Source: Rhodospirillales bacterium
GTDB lineage: Bacteria > Pseudomonadota > Alphaproteobacteria > Rhodospirillales > Casp-alpha2
Length of the DNA stretch: 64,000 bases
Assembly (NCBI GenBank): GCA_017640505.1
Contig: JAEPQO010000001.1
Coordinates: 574,625-638,624, forward strand
Direction of reading: 5' to 3'
The notes under the pieces are model-generated. The model had not been told where the DNA came from. It worked only from the letters and a program-made list of their open reading frames with translations, and made no database searches. Position numbers and translations under genes: made by a program. This document shows positions 53,980 through 62,267 of the stretch, in pieces. Positions within the stretch are counted from its first letter, which is position 1. The number at the start of each line of letters is the position of its first letter.

Positions 53980-54489
53980 GTGCTTGAACATCTGCGATTA
54001 ATGGCGCGGTACAATAAATGGGCCAATGACCGGCTCAGCGGCGCAATTACCGAAATCGACGAAACGGAATACATGAAGCCGCGCGAGGCGTTCTTCGGGT
54101 CGATTCACGGCGCCGTCAATCACCTGCTCCTGGTGGACCGGCTGTGGCGCGGCCGAATGATCGGCAAGCCCTATCCTGCGGATGCATTGAACGAAATCGT
54201 GTGCGCTGACCGGGAAACGTTCGTTCGCGAACGAGACGCCGAGAATAATATCATCATCGACTTCGTCGACAGTTACGACGCAGCAATGTTGGAGGAAGAA
54301 TTCTCCTACACGTCGTTCGTCGGCGTCGATGGCACGGACAAACACCGCGTGGTGCTGGCGCATATGTTCAATCACGCGACGCACCACCGCGGGCAGGTTC
54401 ATGCATTGCTGACGCAGGTCCCCTTTGACCCGCCGCCCCTGGACCTCATGTACTACGTACGTGCACGCGAGGCCGGCAACGTTTCTTAA
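53980..54489 (+). CDS. DinB family protein
   Basis: A 169-residue four-helix DinB/YfiT-like protein. It has a metal-binding His triad pattern: HGAVNHLLLVDRLW and FNHATHHRGQVHALL. The N-terminal YNKWANDRL is typical of the family. These proteins are thiol- or metal-dependent enzymes or damage-induced proteins; exact activity unknown. The GTG start at 53980 follows GGGAGG. Confidence 0.85.
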   Translation: MLEHLRLMARYNKWANDRLSGAITEIDETEYMKPREAFFGSIHGAVNHLLLVDRLWRGRMIGKPYPADALNEIVCADRETFVRERDAENNIIIDFVDSYDAAMLEEEFSYTSFVGVDGTDKHRVVLAHMFNHATHHRGQVHALLTQVPFDPPPLDLMYYVRAREAGNVS

Positions 54490-54499
54490 TCAGAGCCGA

Positions 54500-54679
54500 T
54501 CAGAGGACGCAGTGCTTGGCGAAGTCGGCTGCTTCGTTAGCGGACCAGTCGCCCTTCGGTTTTTCCTTGAGGTCTGCACACCATTCCTTGGAGCCGACTT
54601 CGGGCGAGCATGCGGTCAGTCCGCCGAAAGCGATAAGAACGAGTGCGAGAATGCCGTATCGGCGGATCGAATTGCGCAT
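54500..54679 (-). CDS. DUF3012 small lipoprotein
   Basis: A 59-residue lipoprotein read on the minus strand. The signal ends in lipobox GLTACS (Cys24). The mature part has the DUF3012 pattern EVGSKEWCADLKEKPKGDW and ends DFAKHCVL, with two Cys besides the lipidated one. ATG 54679 follows GGAGGACCCTC. It stops 11 bases before the convergent DinB stop. Function unknown. Confidence 0.8.
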   Translation of the reverse strand: MRNSIRRYGILALVLIAFGGLTACSPEVGSKEWCADLKEKPKGDWSANEAADFAKHCVL

Positions 54680-54779
54680 GAGGGTCCTCCCGGTGTTAGA
54701 CAGTATTTTGATAGCGCAGTTCGTGGCAATTGGGAAGCGGCGCGTTGGTTGCTTAAATTAACGTTCGAGCTGACGCAGA

Positions 54780-56834
54780 TCAGGACCGCTTGATCACCAC
54801 CACCGACATATCGTCTGCCACAGCGATGCTCCCCCGGAATGTTTCCAGGTCGGACAAAACGGCCTGAAGCAGCACCTCGCTGCTGCGGTCGTGCATCCGG
54901 CGGACCACCTCCTTCAGCCGGTCCAGGCCGTATTCCTCGCCGTCGCCATTACGCGCTTCGCGTATGCCGTCGGTAAAGGCGAGCAGAATGCCTCTCTCCG
55001 GTATGGCCGTACGCCGGCCATGGAACGCCCACTCGGCATCGACGCCAAGCGGGATATCTTCGCCCTCGAGAACGGAAAGGCTGTCCTCACGCGGATCGTA
55101 CATCAATGCCGGTTCATGTCCTGCCGATAGCCAGTCGACATCGTGGCTGCCGGCGTGCAGCTCCATATAGAAGAGCGTCAGTGACCTTCCGCCCGAGCTG
55201 TCCTCGGCGATTTGCTGATTGACGGCTGCGAGCAGGCCGGCCGCAGTGTCGTGATGCGGCGCATTGGCACGGATAAGTGCGCGCGCAGACGTCATCAGAA
55301 GAGCCGCACCGATGCCGTGCCCCGTAACGTCGCCGACGGCGATGGCAAATCTGTCCGGGGCAAGGGGGACGTAATCAAGATAGTCGCCACCTGTTTCCTC
55401 GCAATAGATCGTCCGGCCGGCGATCTCGAATCCCTCAATCGCCGGGGGGGTGGCGGGAACGAGTTGTTGCTGGATCTCCTGCGCGGCAAACAGATCGCGT
55501 TTTACACGGATTTGCTCTTCCAGTGCCGGCACCATCCGATTGAAACCACGTGCAAGGTCACCGATCTCGTCATGACCTGTATGCTCGACACGCGCAGAAA
55601 AATCACCGCGCGCCAGCTTCGATGCGGCCTCGTGGAGACGGCGAATGGGGCTGGTCAGGGTTTTGGCGCCGAATACGGCCAGTGCGGCCGCGATTAGGCC
55701 GGCGGCCAGTGTGAACGCGATAGCCGTGCGGAACTGATCACGGTAGGACGTGGCGACCACCTCTTCGACGCGGGCGTTCACGGCGCTGATGACCTCCGAC
55801 GGAAGCGTCACCGCAATATGATAAGACGCGCCCACCGTCGTTCCGACCGGTCCGAATGACCAGATTTGCTTTTTGCCGCCCAGTTCGACGTATTCCAGCC
55901 CGGGCACGCCGCTACGGATGTCGCTGACGACTTTCAGCCAGCCGTCATCGCCGTTCAGCGGCACCGCCTGTGGTTGGTCCGCGATCTTCCACAATTGTTT
56001 TCCGGATACATATGTCGCGACTTCGTGCGGCATCAGTTCCGGGTCGTCTTTTGGCACCTTGATCAGATAGGCGTCCGCACCGGGTGGCATGCGCGTGGCG
56101 TCGATCGACCGGGTGAGCAGGACGTCGAGCCGGATCGAGATGCGTGCCGCGCCGATAAGACGTCCGTCGGGCAGTTGCACCGGTGCGGCGACCGAGATGC
56201 GGCCGGTGTCGCTGTCGAACCAGGACGTTTCCAGTGCCTCAAGCGTACTCAGGTACCAATCCATCTCTCGTGGATCGGTCTCGAACCGCGCCGCGCGTCC
56301 CGGATACGAAATCGTGATGCCGTCTTCGAATGTGATGGTCAGCGTGTCGATGGCGCCGCGGCTTCGGAGGTAGATCGTTCTTGCGGTTTCGCTCAGACCG
56401 GAAAGACGCCTCAACATACTGGCAATCCTGTCCCGTGTGGCATCCTCGGCCATATGGACACTCATCTGCTCGAGATCGATTCGCCGTGTGCCAGATGCTG
56501 GAGCCTGCGGCGGTTCCGGCTCAAGGATATAGCCCGCCTGTCCGTTGTCTTCCTGGGTATTGTCCTCCGCCGTGTTCAGCCGGGCTGAGATTTCACTGGA
56601 GAGAAAACGGACTTCACGGGCAATTTCTTCGCGCGTCTGCTCAATTGTGACGGCGCCCAGCTCGCTGGCACGTCGTAGATCCCGATGGACCCAGTCTTCC
56701 AGCAAATTCTTGCCGCGCGATGCCATGTCGCTGCCGAATTCGGATGTGGTGCGCAGATACACCCACGACGCGGCACCCAGCGGCACCACCGCGAGCGCGA
56801 CGAAACAAATTGCAAGCTTGGTTCCGATCTTCAT
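54780..56834 (-). CDS. Membrane SpoIIE-type PP2C phosphatase with sensor domain
   Basis: A 684-residue protein. N-terminal helix (LAICFVALAVVPLGAASWVYL), a large periplasmic sensor of about 330 residues (Cache-like, with AARISIRLDVLLTRSIDA), a second helix (AIAFTLAAGLIAAALAVFGA), HAMP with AASKLARGDFSARVEHTGHDEIGDLARGFN, and a C-terminal PP2C/SpoIIE domain: GGDYLDYVPLAPDRFAIAVGDVTGHGIGAALLM and FTDGIREARNGDGEEYG. It resembles RsbU-type phosphatases that dephosphorylate anti-anti-sigma factors. No partner gene is next to it. Confidence 0.88.
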   Translation of the reverse strand: MKIGTKLAICFVALAVVPLGAASWVYLRTTSEFGSDMASRGKNLLEDWVHRDLRRASELGAVTIEQTREEIAREVRFLSSEISARLNTAEDNTQEDNGQAGYILEPEPPQAPASGTRRIDLEQMSVHMAEDATRDRIASMLRRLSGLSETARTIYLRSRGAIDTLTITFEDGITISYPGRAARFETDPREMDWYLSTLEALETSWFDSDTGRISVAAPVQLPDGRLIGAARISIRLDVLLTRSIDATRMPPGADAYLIKVPKDDPELMPHEVATYVSGKQLWKIADQPQAVPLNGDDGWLKVVSDIRSGVPGLEYVELGGKKQIWSFGPVGTTVGASYHIAVTLPSEVISAVNARVEEVVATSYRDQFRTAIAFTLAAGLIAAALAVFGAKTLTSPIRRLHEAASKLARGDFSARVEHTGHDEIGDLARGFNRMVPALEEQIRVKRDLFAAQEIQQQLVPATPPAIEGFEIAGRTIYCEETGGDYLDYVPLAPDRFAIAVGDVTGHGIGAALLMTSARALIRANAPHHDTAAGLLAAVNQQIAEDSSGGRSLTLFYMELHAGSHDVDWLSAGHEPALMYDPREDSLSVLEGEDIPLGVDAEWAFHGRRTAIPERGILLAFTDGIREARNGDGEEYGLDRLKEVVRRMHDRSSEVLLQAVLSDLETFRGSIAVADDMSVVVIKRS

Positions 56835-56869
56835 GCCAGCTGTGCCTATACCGGAATGGGATTAAGCCG

Positions 56870-57865
56870 TCAGGCGCCATCCTTTGCCGCATCGGCCGTA
56901 AGTATGACAACCTTGCCGGTGGACTTGCGCCCAACCAGCGTCTCGTGCGCGAGCTTTACATCTTCCATCGGGTAAACGTGTGAAACGTGCGGCTTCAACC
57001 GGCCGTCGGCATACCATTGCAGGAGTTCCTTGAACGAACTGTGCACGAGTTCCGGGTCGAGAATCCGGTGCGCGCCCCAATAGTAACCAATCACCGTAAT
57101 GTTCTTCACCAGCAGGATATTCGCCGGGATCTGCGGCACCGTACCGCTCGCGAAACCGACGACAAGAATGCGGCCTCCCTGCACGATGGCCCGGAGGCTT
57201 GCATCGAATGCAGACCCACCGACCGGATCGTAAACCGCATCGGCGCCACGGCCGTCGGTCAGGGCCTTCACGCGTTCGCGAATATCTTCCGTGCGGTAAT
57301 CGATCAGGTCGTCGGCGCCGTATTTTTTGGCGATATCGAGTTTGTCCTGGCCACCGGCCGTTGCGATCACGCGCGCGCCGAGTGCTTTTCCGATCTCGAC
57401 GGCCGTTAGGCCGACACCGCCGGCGGCGCCGTGTACCAGCAGGGTTTCACCCGGCTGGACTCGCAGCTTGTGCACCAGCCCGATGTGCGATGTGCCGTAC
57501 ACGATCGGAAATCCCGCTGCTTCAACGAAAGGCATTTTGTCCGGAATGACATAAACATTAGATGCCTTCGCGACCGCTTCCTCCGCGTATGCGCCGTGTT
57601 CCACGCTTGCCATGACCCGGTCGCCGACGTTGATGCCGTCGACGTCGCTCGAAACCTCCGTCACGAACCCGGCGGCTTCCAGCCCCGGCGCAAACGGCAA
57701 CTGCGGTTTGACCTGGTATTTCCCTTTGACCATGAGGGTATCGGCGAAATTGACACCGGCTGCGCGGACCGCGATCCGCACGTAACCTGCGGGCAAATCC
57801 GGCGACGGCAATTCGCCGACGCCGAGCTCTTCATCTTCGAAACTGGCGCAGACAACAGCGCGCAT
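56870..57865 (-). CDS. NADPH:quinone oxidoreductase family protein (MDR superfamily)
   Basis: A 331-residue medium-chain reductase lacking structural zinc residues. Features: GVNFADTLMVKGKYQVKP, the Rossmann block LLVHGAAGGVGLTAVEIGKALGARVIATAGGQDK, and YDPVGGSAFDASLRA. The QOR/zeta-crystallin-like branch reduces quinones or enones with NADPH. The substrate is unknown. It is divergent from the SpoU methyltransferase gene. Confidence 0.88.
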   Translation of the reverse strand: MRAVVCASFEDEELGVGELPSPDLPAGYVRIAVRAAGVNFADTLMVKGKYQVKPQLPFAPGLEAAGFVTEVSSDVDGINVGDRVMASVEHGAYAEEAVAKASNVYVIPDKMPFVEAAGFPIVYGTSHIGLVHKLRVQPGETLLVHGAAGGVGLTAVEIGKALGARVIATAGGQDKLDIAKKYGADDLIDYRTEDIRERVKALTDGRGADAVYDPVGGSAFDASLRAIVQGGRILVVGFASGTVPQIPANILLVKNITVIGYYWGAHRILDPELVHSSFKELLQWYADGRLKPHVSHVYPMEDVKLAHETLVGRKSTGKVVILTADAAKDGA

Positions 57866-57987
57866 GGACGGCTCCTTCTTGAAATGACCGGCTTGGTCTG
57901 GAATGTTTACGTGAAGTCCTTCTTACATCTCGGGGCACAATATAAGCAAAACCCCGTCGACCCAAGACGCGGAAATCGGAGTGACTC

Positions 57988-58557
57988 ATGCGCGGTTTTT
58001 TCGGCATCGGTGTTGAAGGCGTTTCCAAGGAAATGAATGTCGGCAATCTTTTTCGTTCCGCGCATGCGTTCGATGCGAGTTTCGTATTTACGGTGCGTGC
58101 CGCTTACACGCGTCGCGGCGGTGGGCGATCCGACACGTCGGATTCGCTGGCGCATCTGCCATTTTACGAATTCCCGGACATCGATGCGATGTTGCTGCCG
58201 GCGGGGTGCAAGCTGGTCGGTGTGGAACTTATCGATGATTCAATCGATTTGCCGAGCTTCCATCATCCGCCGCAAGCCGCGTACATTCTTGGACCCGAGC
58301 GTGGCGAGCTGTCGCCCGAGATGCTGTCTCGGTGCGATCACGTGATTAAAATTCCGACCAAGTTCTGCGTGAACGTCGGCATCGCAGGCGCGTTGGTCAT
58401 GTATGATCGGGTGCTGTCGATGGGGCGCTTTGCGCCGAGACCGGTGCGGCCGGGCGGACCGATCGAGGAACTGAAACCGCAAAGACACGGCGGCCCCAAG
58501 TTCAGGAAAGAGGCCGAGGCATATCGCGCACCGGCGCCGCGCGCCTACAACGACTGA
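57988..58557 (+). CDS. SpoU/TrmH-family RNA methyltransferase
   Basis: A 189-residue SPOUT enzyme. SpoU motifs: motif 1 NVGNLFRSAHAF (Asn and Arg), motif 2 AAYILGPERGEL and motif 3 IKIPTKFCVNVGIAGALVMYDRVLSM. It probably 2'-O-methylates a tRNA or rRNA ribose; the target is unknown. The C-terminal tail is basic and Pro-rich. The stop adjoins the convergent kinase stop. Confidence 0.87.
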   Translation: MRGFFGIGVEGVSKEMNVGNLFRSAHAFDASFVFTVRAAYTRRGGGRSDTSDSLAHLPFYEFPDIDAMLLPAGCKLVGVELIDDSIDLPSFHHPPQAAYILGPERGELSPEMLSRCDHVIKIPTKFCVNVGIAGALVMYDRVLSMGRFAPRPVRPGGPIEELKPQRHGGPKFRKEAEAYRAPAPRAYND

Positions 58558-60381
58558 TCAGAGCTCCGGTGCGTCCGCGAATTCAATCGTAACCGTTGTC
58601 CCTTTCCCCAGTTCGCTCTCGACGCGGATCTCGCCGCCATTGGCCTGTGCCAGGCTGCTTACAATCGAGAGGCCGAGGCCAACACCCTCGTGCGCATTGT
58701 AGGCGTTGACGTTTGCCTGGCCGAAAGGCTTCAGGATTTTGTCCATATCCTCGGGGGCAACACCGATGCCCGTGTCTTCGACTGAAACGATCGTCTTACG
58801 TTCGCCGCGCATAAGGCGAACCGTGATCCGTCCGCCTTCGGGGGTGAACTTGATGGAATTGGACAGCAAATTGAGGATGATTTGCTGCATCGAGCGTTCG
58901 TCGCCGTAAAACGGCGCGTTCTTCAGGTCACCTTTGAGCTGAACATCGAGCGACTTTTCTTCGATACGGGTCTGCAGGAACTGAATGCAGCGTTCCGCGG
59001 TGTCCTGAAGATCCATCGGGTGCTTTTCGAGTGTCCTCTGCCCATTCTGCAATGCCGTCAGCGAGAGAATATCCTCGACGAACTGCAGCTGAATTTTGCC
59101 GGCTTCTTCTATCGTGTCGGCGTATTCAAGATATCGCTTGTCGCCGATTTTGCCGAAAGGCTCCTTCTGCAGCATCTGCGCGTAGCCGATGATTGCGTTG
59201 AGCGGTGTGCGCAGTTCGTGGCTCATGTGGGCGAGGAACATCGATTTCGCATCGCTCTCGGCATTGGCCTGTTGGGCCGCTTCGACAAGCGCCTGGTTGA
59301 GCTCGTTCAGCTGTTCGGTTCGTTCCTCGACCTCCCGTTCCAGGAGACTCCGTCCACGGATCAGCCTGTCGATTGCGATCGTCAGCGCGAGTATCAGCAC
59401 AATACCGATCAGGCCAAGGAAGATGAACCGTTGTACGTTCTCCTTGCCCATTGCCCCTGGCGATTTGAAGTACCGGAGTTCCCAAACACGGTTGCCGAGA
59501 ACGAGCTTGTTGACGACCAGCGGCGTCTGCCCCCGCGGGGCTGCGGCAGAACCGTAAATCTGCATCGGTTCGGGGTCGGTGACGTCAAAAATGCAGATTT
59601 CGAACTGTGCGCCGAACGCGGTCTCCTGAAGCATTCTGGACAGTGCGATTGCCGGTGAGTAACTGGCGGCAATAAATGCGGAGCGACCGCTGTCCGCAAT
59701 CTCGCGGAGACCGAGATTGGCGCTGCTCTTGACGGCAGTGACAATAAGAACGTCATGCGTGTCCTCGTTATCATCAGCCGCGAACTTGATGGGTGGCGTC
59801 ATGTGCGGTTGCGTCGACAGCAACGCGGCGGTGGCGTACTTCATGATCCGCGGGTTGCTGGCAATGTCGTAACCGAGGATCCCCTGCCGGCTGTCGGGGC
59901 TTTCCAGGTACGTAATCGGCGCATAGTGTTCTTGCCCCGGCACCACGGCGACTTCGAACGGGGTGTATCCGTAGAAACTGCGAATCTCTTTACGGCCATT
60001 CAGTGCATCGTGAAATTGCGGAAGTTCCGACTGATGCAGGTAGGGCATGACGCTGATTGTCCGAAGGTGCGGCGACTCGGTGAGGAATCGCGAACGAATG
60101 ATGAAGCGCGCAAACTCTTCTTCACGCACCAGATCACTGGACTCGAAGAATGCCCCGATGCTCAAGACGTAGTTTATGACCGTGGAGACGGAATGATCGA
60201 CTTCGTTGGTGAATTCCGACGTCGCAGCCCGAAAATCCGCAAGAAACTGCTCTTCTGCGGTCCGGCGCAGCTCATAGACGAACTGACTCAGAATAACGAC
60301 CGCAGAAAGACAAACGGCATAAAGTAACGCCCTGGCAAAGCCGATGCGCAAACTTGGATACCTCCTGCTCTCCCACGGCAA
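58558..60381 (-). CDS. CHASE-domain sensor histidine kinase
   Basis: A 607-residue kinase: N-terminal helix (ALLYAVCLSAVVILSQFVYEL), an extracytoplasmic CHASE domain (HLRTISVMPYLHQSELPQFHDALNG and YAPITYLESPDSRQGILGYD), a second helix (FIFLGLIGIVLILALTIAID), coiled coil, HisKA with HMSHELRTPLNAIIGYAQML (phosphoacceptor His), and HATPase_c with LLSNSIKFTPEGG, VSVEDTGIGVAPED and GVGLGLSIV. No receiver is attached or adjacent. CHASE domains bind small ligands such as cytokinin-like molecules; the signal here is unknown. Confidence 0.88.
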   Translation of the reverse strand: MPWESRRYPSLRIGFARALLYAVCLSAVVILSQFVYELRRTAEEQFLADFRAATSEFTNEVDHSVSTVINYVLSIGAFFESSDLVREEEFARFIIRSRFLTESPHLRTISVMPYLHQSELPQFHDALNGRKEIRSFYGYTPFEVAVVPGQEHYAPITYLESPDSRQGILGYDIASNPRIMKYATAALLSTQPHMTPPIKFAADDNEDTHDVLIVTAVKSSANLGLREIADSGRSAFIAASYSPAIALSRMLQETAFGAQFEICIFDVTDPEPMQIYGSAAAPRGQTPLVVNKLVLGNRVWELRYFKSPGAMGKENVQRFIFLGLIGIVLILALTIAIDRLIRGRSLLEREVEERTEQLNELNQALVEAAQQANAESDAKSMFLAHMSHELRTPLNAIIGYAQMLQKEPFGKIGDKRYLEYADTIEEAGKIQLQFVEDILSLTALQNGQRTLEKHPMDLQDTAERCIQFLQTRIEEKSLDVQLKGDLKNAPFYGDERSMQQIILNLLSNSIKFTPEGGRITVRLMRGERKTIVSVEDTGIGVAPEDMDKILKPFGQANVNAYNAHEGVGLGLSIVSSLAQANGGEIRVESELGKGTTVTIEFADAPEL

Positions 60382-60383
60382 AT

Positions 60384-61376
60384 CTACGTTTTTATTCTTA
60401 TCTCGCCAACCTCGTCTCCGGCCGCGTTCACCACTGTGGGCCGTAAATACGTTTGAAGCAACGTGGCCTCTGCGGCGCCAATCAATCCGGCTTCATGCAG
60501 AAGCCATCCCATAATGACGTCGCCGGCGCGCCGTTCGCCGTCTTCCGTCTTTAATGCGATTCCAAGCCCCTTATCGGGAATGATGGCGACGTGGACGCCT
60601 TCGGCGCCTCCCTTTGTCGCCACTTTCCCATGCAGCGCCTTCATGACGTCGGTGTCAAAGCGGTTTGGCCCGGCAACCATGAAGGGTTCCGACATGGCGG
60701 CATTAAGCACACGCTTGACCGCTCCGCCGCGCGCGTCTCCGAGACCGGTTGGGGCCGCCATTTTCTGCGCGGCAGTCGCCAACGCGGTCAGCGTCATGCC
60801 GTACACCGGTATGCCGCAGCCGTCGATCCCGCGGCCGGTATCGGCCAGATTTTGGCCACCCAGCTGGACAAGGATATCGTAGAGTCTCTTCTGCACCGGG
60901 TGATCCGGATCCATGTATCCCTCGACCGGTTCATGCAGATGCAACGCCGTCGTAAGGAACCCGGTATGCTTCCCCGAACAATTGTTGAAGAGCCGGTTCG
61001 GCGTTATACCCGCACGAATGACGGCATGTGCCGAGGCTTCGTGATACGGAAGATGCGGCCCGCAGCGCAAATGGCTCTCATCAAGGCCGATACGGGAAAG
61101 CCAGGCTTCAACGGCCTGAACATGGGTTTCAGTGCTCGAATGCGAGGCCGACGCAAGGGCAAGTTCCGGCGTGGTAAGACCATGTGCATCGGCGGCACCG
61201 CTTTCGACCAGCGGCAGGCACTGCAAATACTTGATCGCGGACCGCGGATAGAACATCAGATCGGGATCGCCCCATGTTTTCACGGGGCCGGACGCGTCGC
61301 AGACCATGGCATGAACCCGATGTCGGCTTTCGACCATCGTGCCACGGACAATTTCACAAATTAGCGGGTCGGACAT
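60384..61376 (-). CDS. L-asparaginase II (AnsA-type, thermolabile rhizobial class)
   Basis: A 330-residue asparaginase of the Rhizobium type II/AnsA class, unlike the classical E. coli type. Conserved blocks: FYPRSAIKYLQCLPLVESG, NNCSGKHTGFLTTALH and GIDGCGIPVYGMTLTALA, with Cys and Lys/Ser of the active site. It hydrolyses asparagine to aspartate and ammonia. It stops 2 bases from the CHASE kinase start on the same strand. Confidence 0.88.
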   Translation of the reverse strand: MSDPLICEIVRGTMVESRHRVHAMVCDASGPVKTWGDPDLMFYPRSAIKYLQCLPLVESGAADAHGLTTPELALASASHSSTETHVQAVEAWLSRIGLDESHLRCGPHLPYHEASAHAVIRAGITPNRLFNNCSGKHTGFLTTALHLHEPVEGYMDPDHPVQKRLYDILVQLGGQNLADTGRGIDGCGIPVYGMTLTALATAAQKMAAPTGLGDARGGAVKRVLNAAMSEPFMVAGPNRFDTDVMKALHGKVATKGGAEGVHVAIIPDKGLGIALKTEDGERRAGDVIMGWLLHEAGLIGAAEATLLQTYLRPTVVNAAGDEVGEIRIKT

Positions 61377-61452
61377 TCTGCGATCTGCTGGTGGTGGTTA
61401 GAAAACGATACGGTCTTGCGAACATGTAAGCGTCCGGTATATCACGGTGATT

Positions 61453-61971
61453 ATGAATGCAACGCAGTTTTTCCGTTCATCAGTGGTCCTGATCGGCCTT
61501 GCAGGCGCATTATGTGCGCCAATTGATGGCGCGCGCGCTGATTTCCTCGGCAAGTTCCAGGATTGGGAGGCGCATGCCCGCCGCGATGGTGGCTCCAAGG
61601 TGTGTTATGCCGCGACGGTGCCGACCAAGTCCGAGGGCAAATATACCCGCCGGGGCGATGTTTTCCTGCTCGTTTCGCATCGCCCCGCGGACAAGATGAT
61701 CGGGTTCGTGAGCCTGGAAGCGGGGTACACCTATTCCAAGAGCAGCAAAATTGCGGCGCGCATCGGCGGCGCATCGTTCCCGATGTTTGCCGATGGTGAG
61801 CTTGCCTTTGCCTATGAAGACGGCCCGCTAGTCGAGGCGATGATCCGTGGCGCCGACCTTGTGGTAAAAGGGACGTCCAGCCGCGGAACGCTGACGACGG
61901 ATACGTTTTCGCTCAGCGGATTTACGGCGGCCTACAAAGCGGCCTCCAAGGCTTGCGGGGTCGACGGATAG
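61453..61971 (+). CDS. Invasion-associated locus B (IalB)-like protein
   Basis: A 172-residue exported protein with a signal peptide (MNATQFFRSSVVLIGLAGALCAPIDGARA). The mature part fits IalB/DUF1103-type folds: WEAHARRDGGSKVCYAAT, DVFLLVSHRPADKMIGFVSLEAGY and a C-terminal Cys (SKACGVDG) that may pair with the first. ATG 61453 is preferred to GTG 61447. Common in alphaproteobacteria, periplasmic; role unproven outside pathogens. Confidence 0.83.
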   Translation: MNATQFFRSSVVLIGLAGALCAPIDGARADFLGKFQDWEAHARRDGGSKVCYAATVPTKSEGKYTRRGDVFLLVSHRPADKMIGFVSLEAGYTYSKSSKIAARIGGASFPMFADGELAFAYEDGPLVEAMIRGADLVVKGTSSRGTLTTDTFSLSGFTAAYKAASKACGVDG

Positions 61972-61976
61972 AAAAA

Positions 61977-62204
61977 ATGCGCGCCGAGCCCGACGCCACA
62001 CTGACGAGCATCGAGATCCTGCCGGTGAAATGCCCGCAATGCGGGGAGGCGCAGAACACCCTCGACGAGGGAACGGACCCGCTTTCGCGTGACGCCGCCG
62101 TCGGCTGCATGGTCTGCAATTATGTTTTCAGTGCCGACGAATACCGGCGACTGCTGGCCGAGCGGCAACGAGAGTTCGAGGGGTTGCACATCGGCGATCT
62201 GTAG
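61977..62204 (+). CDS. Small zinc-ribbon protein
   Basis: A 75-residue protein with a four-Cys zinc ribbon: KCPQCGEA and GCMVCNYVF. Start ATG 61977 lies 6 bases after the IalB-like stop, so it is probably co-transcribed. Its acidic/charged C-terminus (EYRRLLAERQREFEGL) is helical. It lies directly before lepA. No exact family recognised. Confidence 0.65.
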   Translation: MRAEPDATLTSIEILPVKCPQCGEAQNTLDEGTDPLSRDAAVGCMVCNYVFSADEYRRLLAERQREFEGLHIGDL

Positions 62205-62267
62205 GCTGCCGCCAATCGCTTCGATTGGGATGGTAAAGCCCGCGCCTTGGTGATACATAGCCGCGCC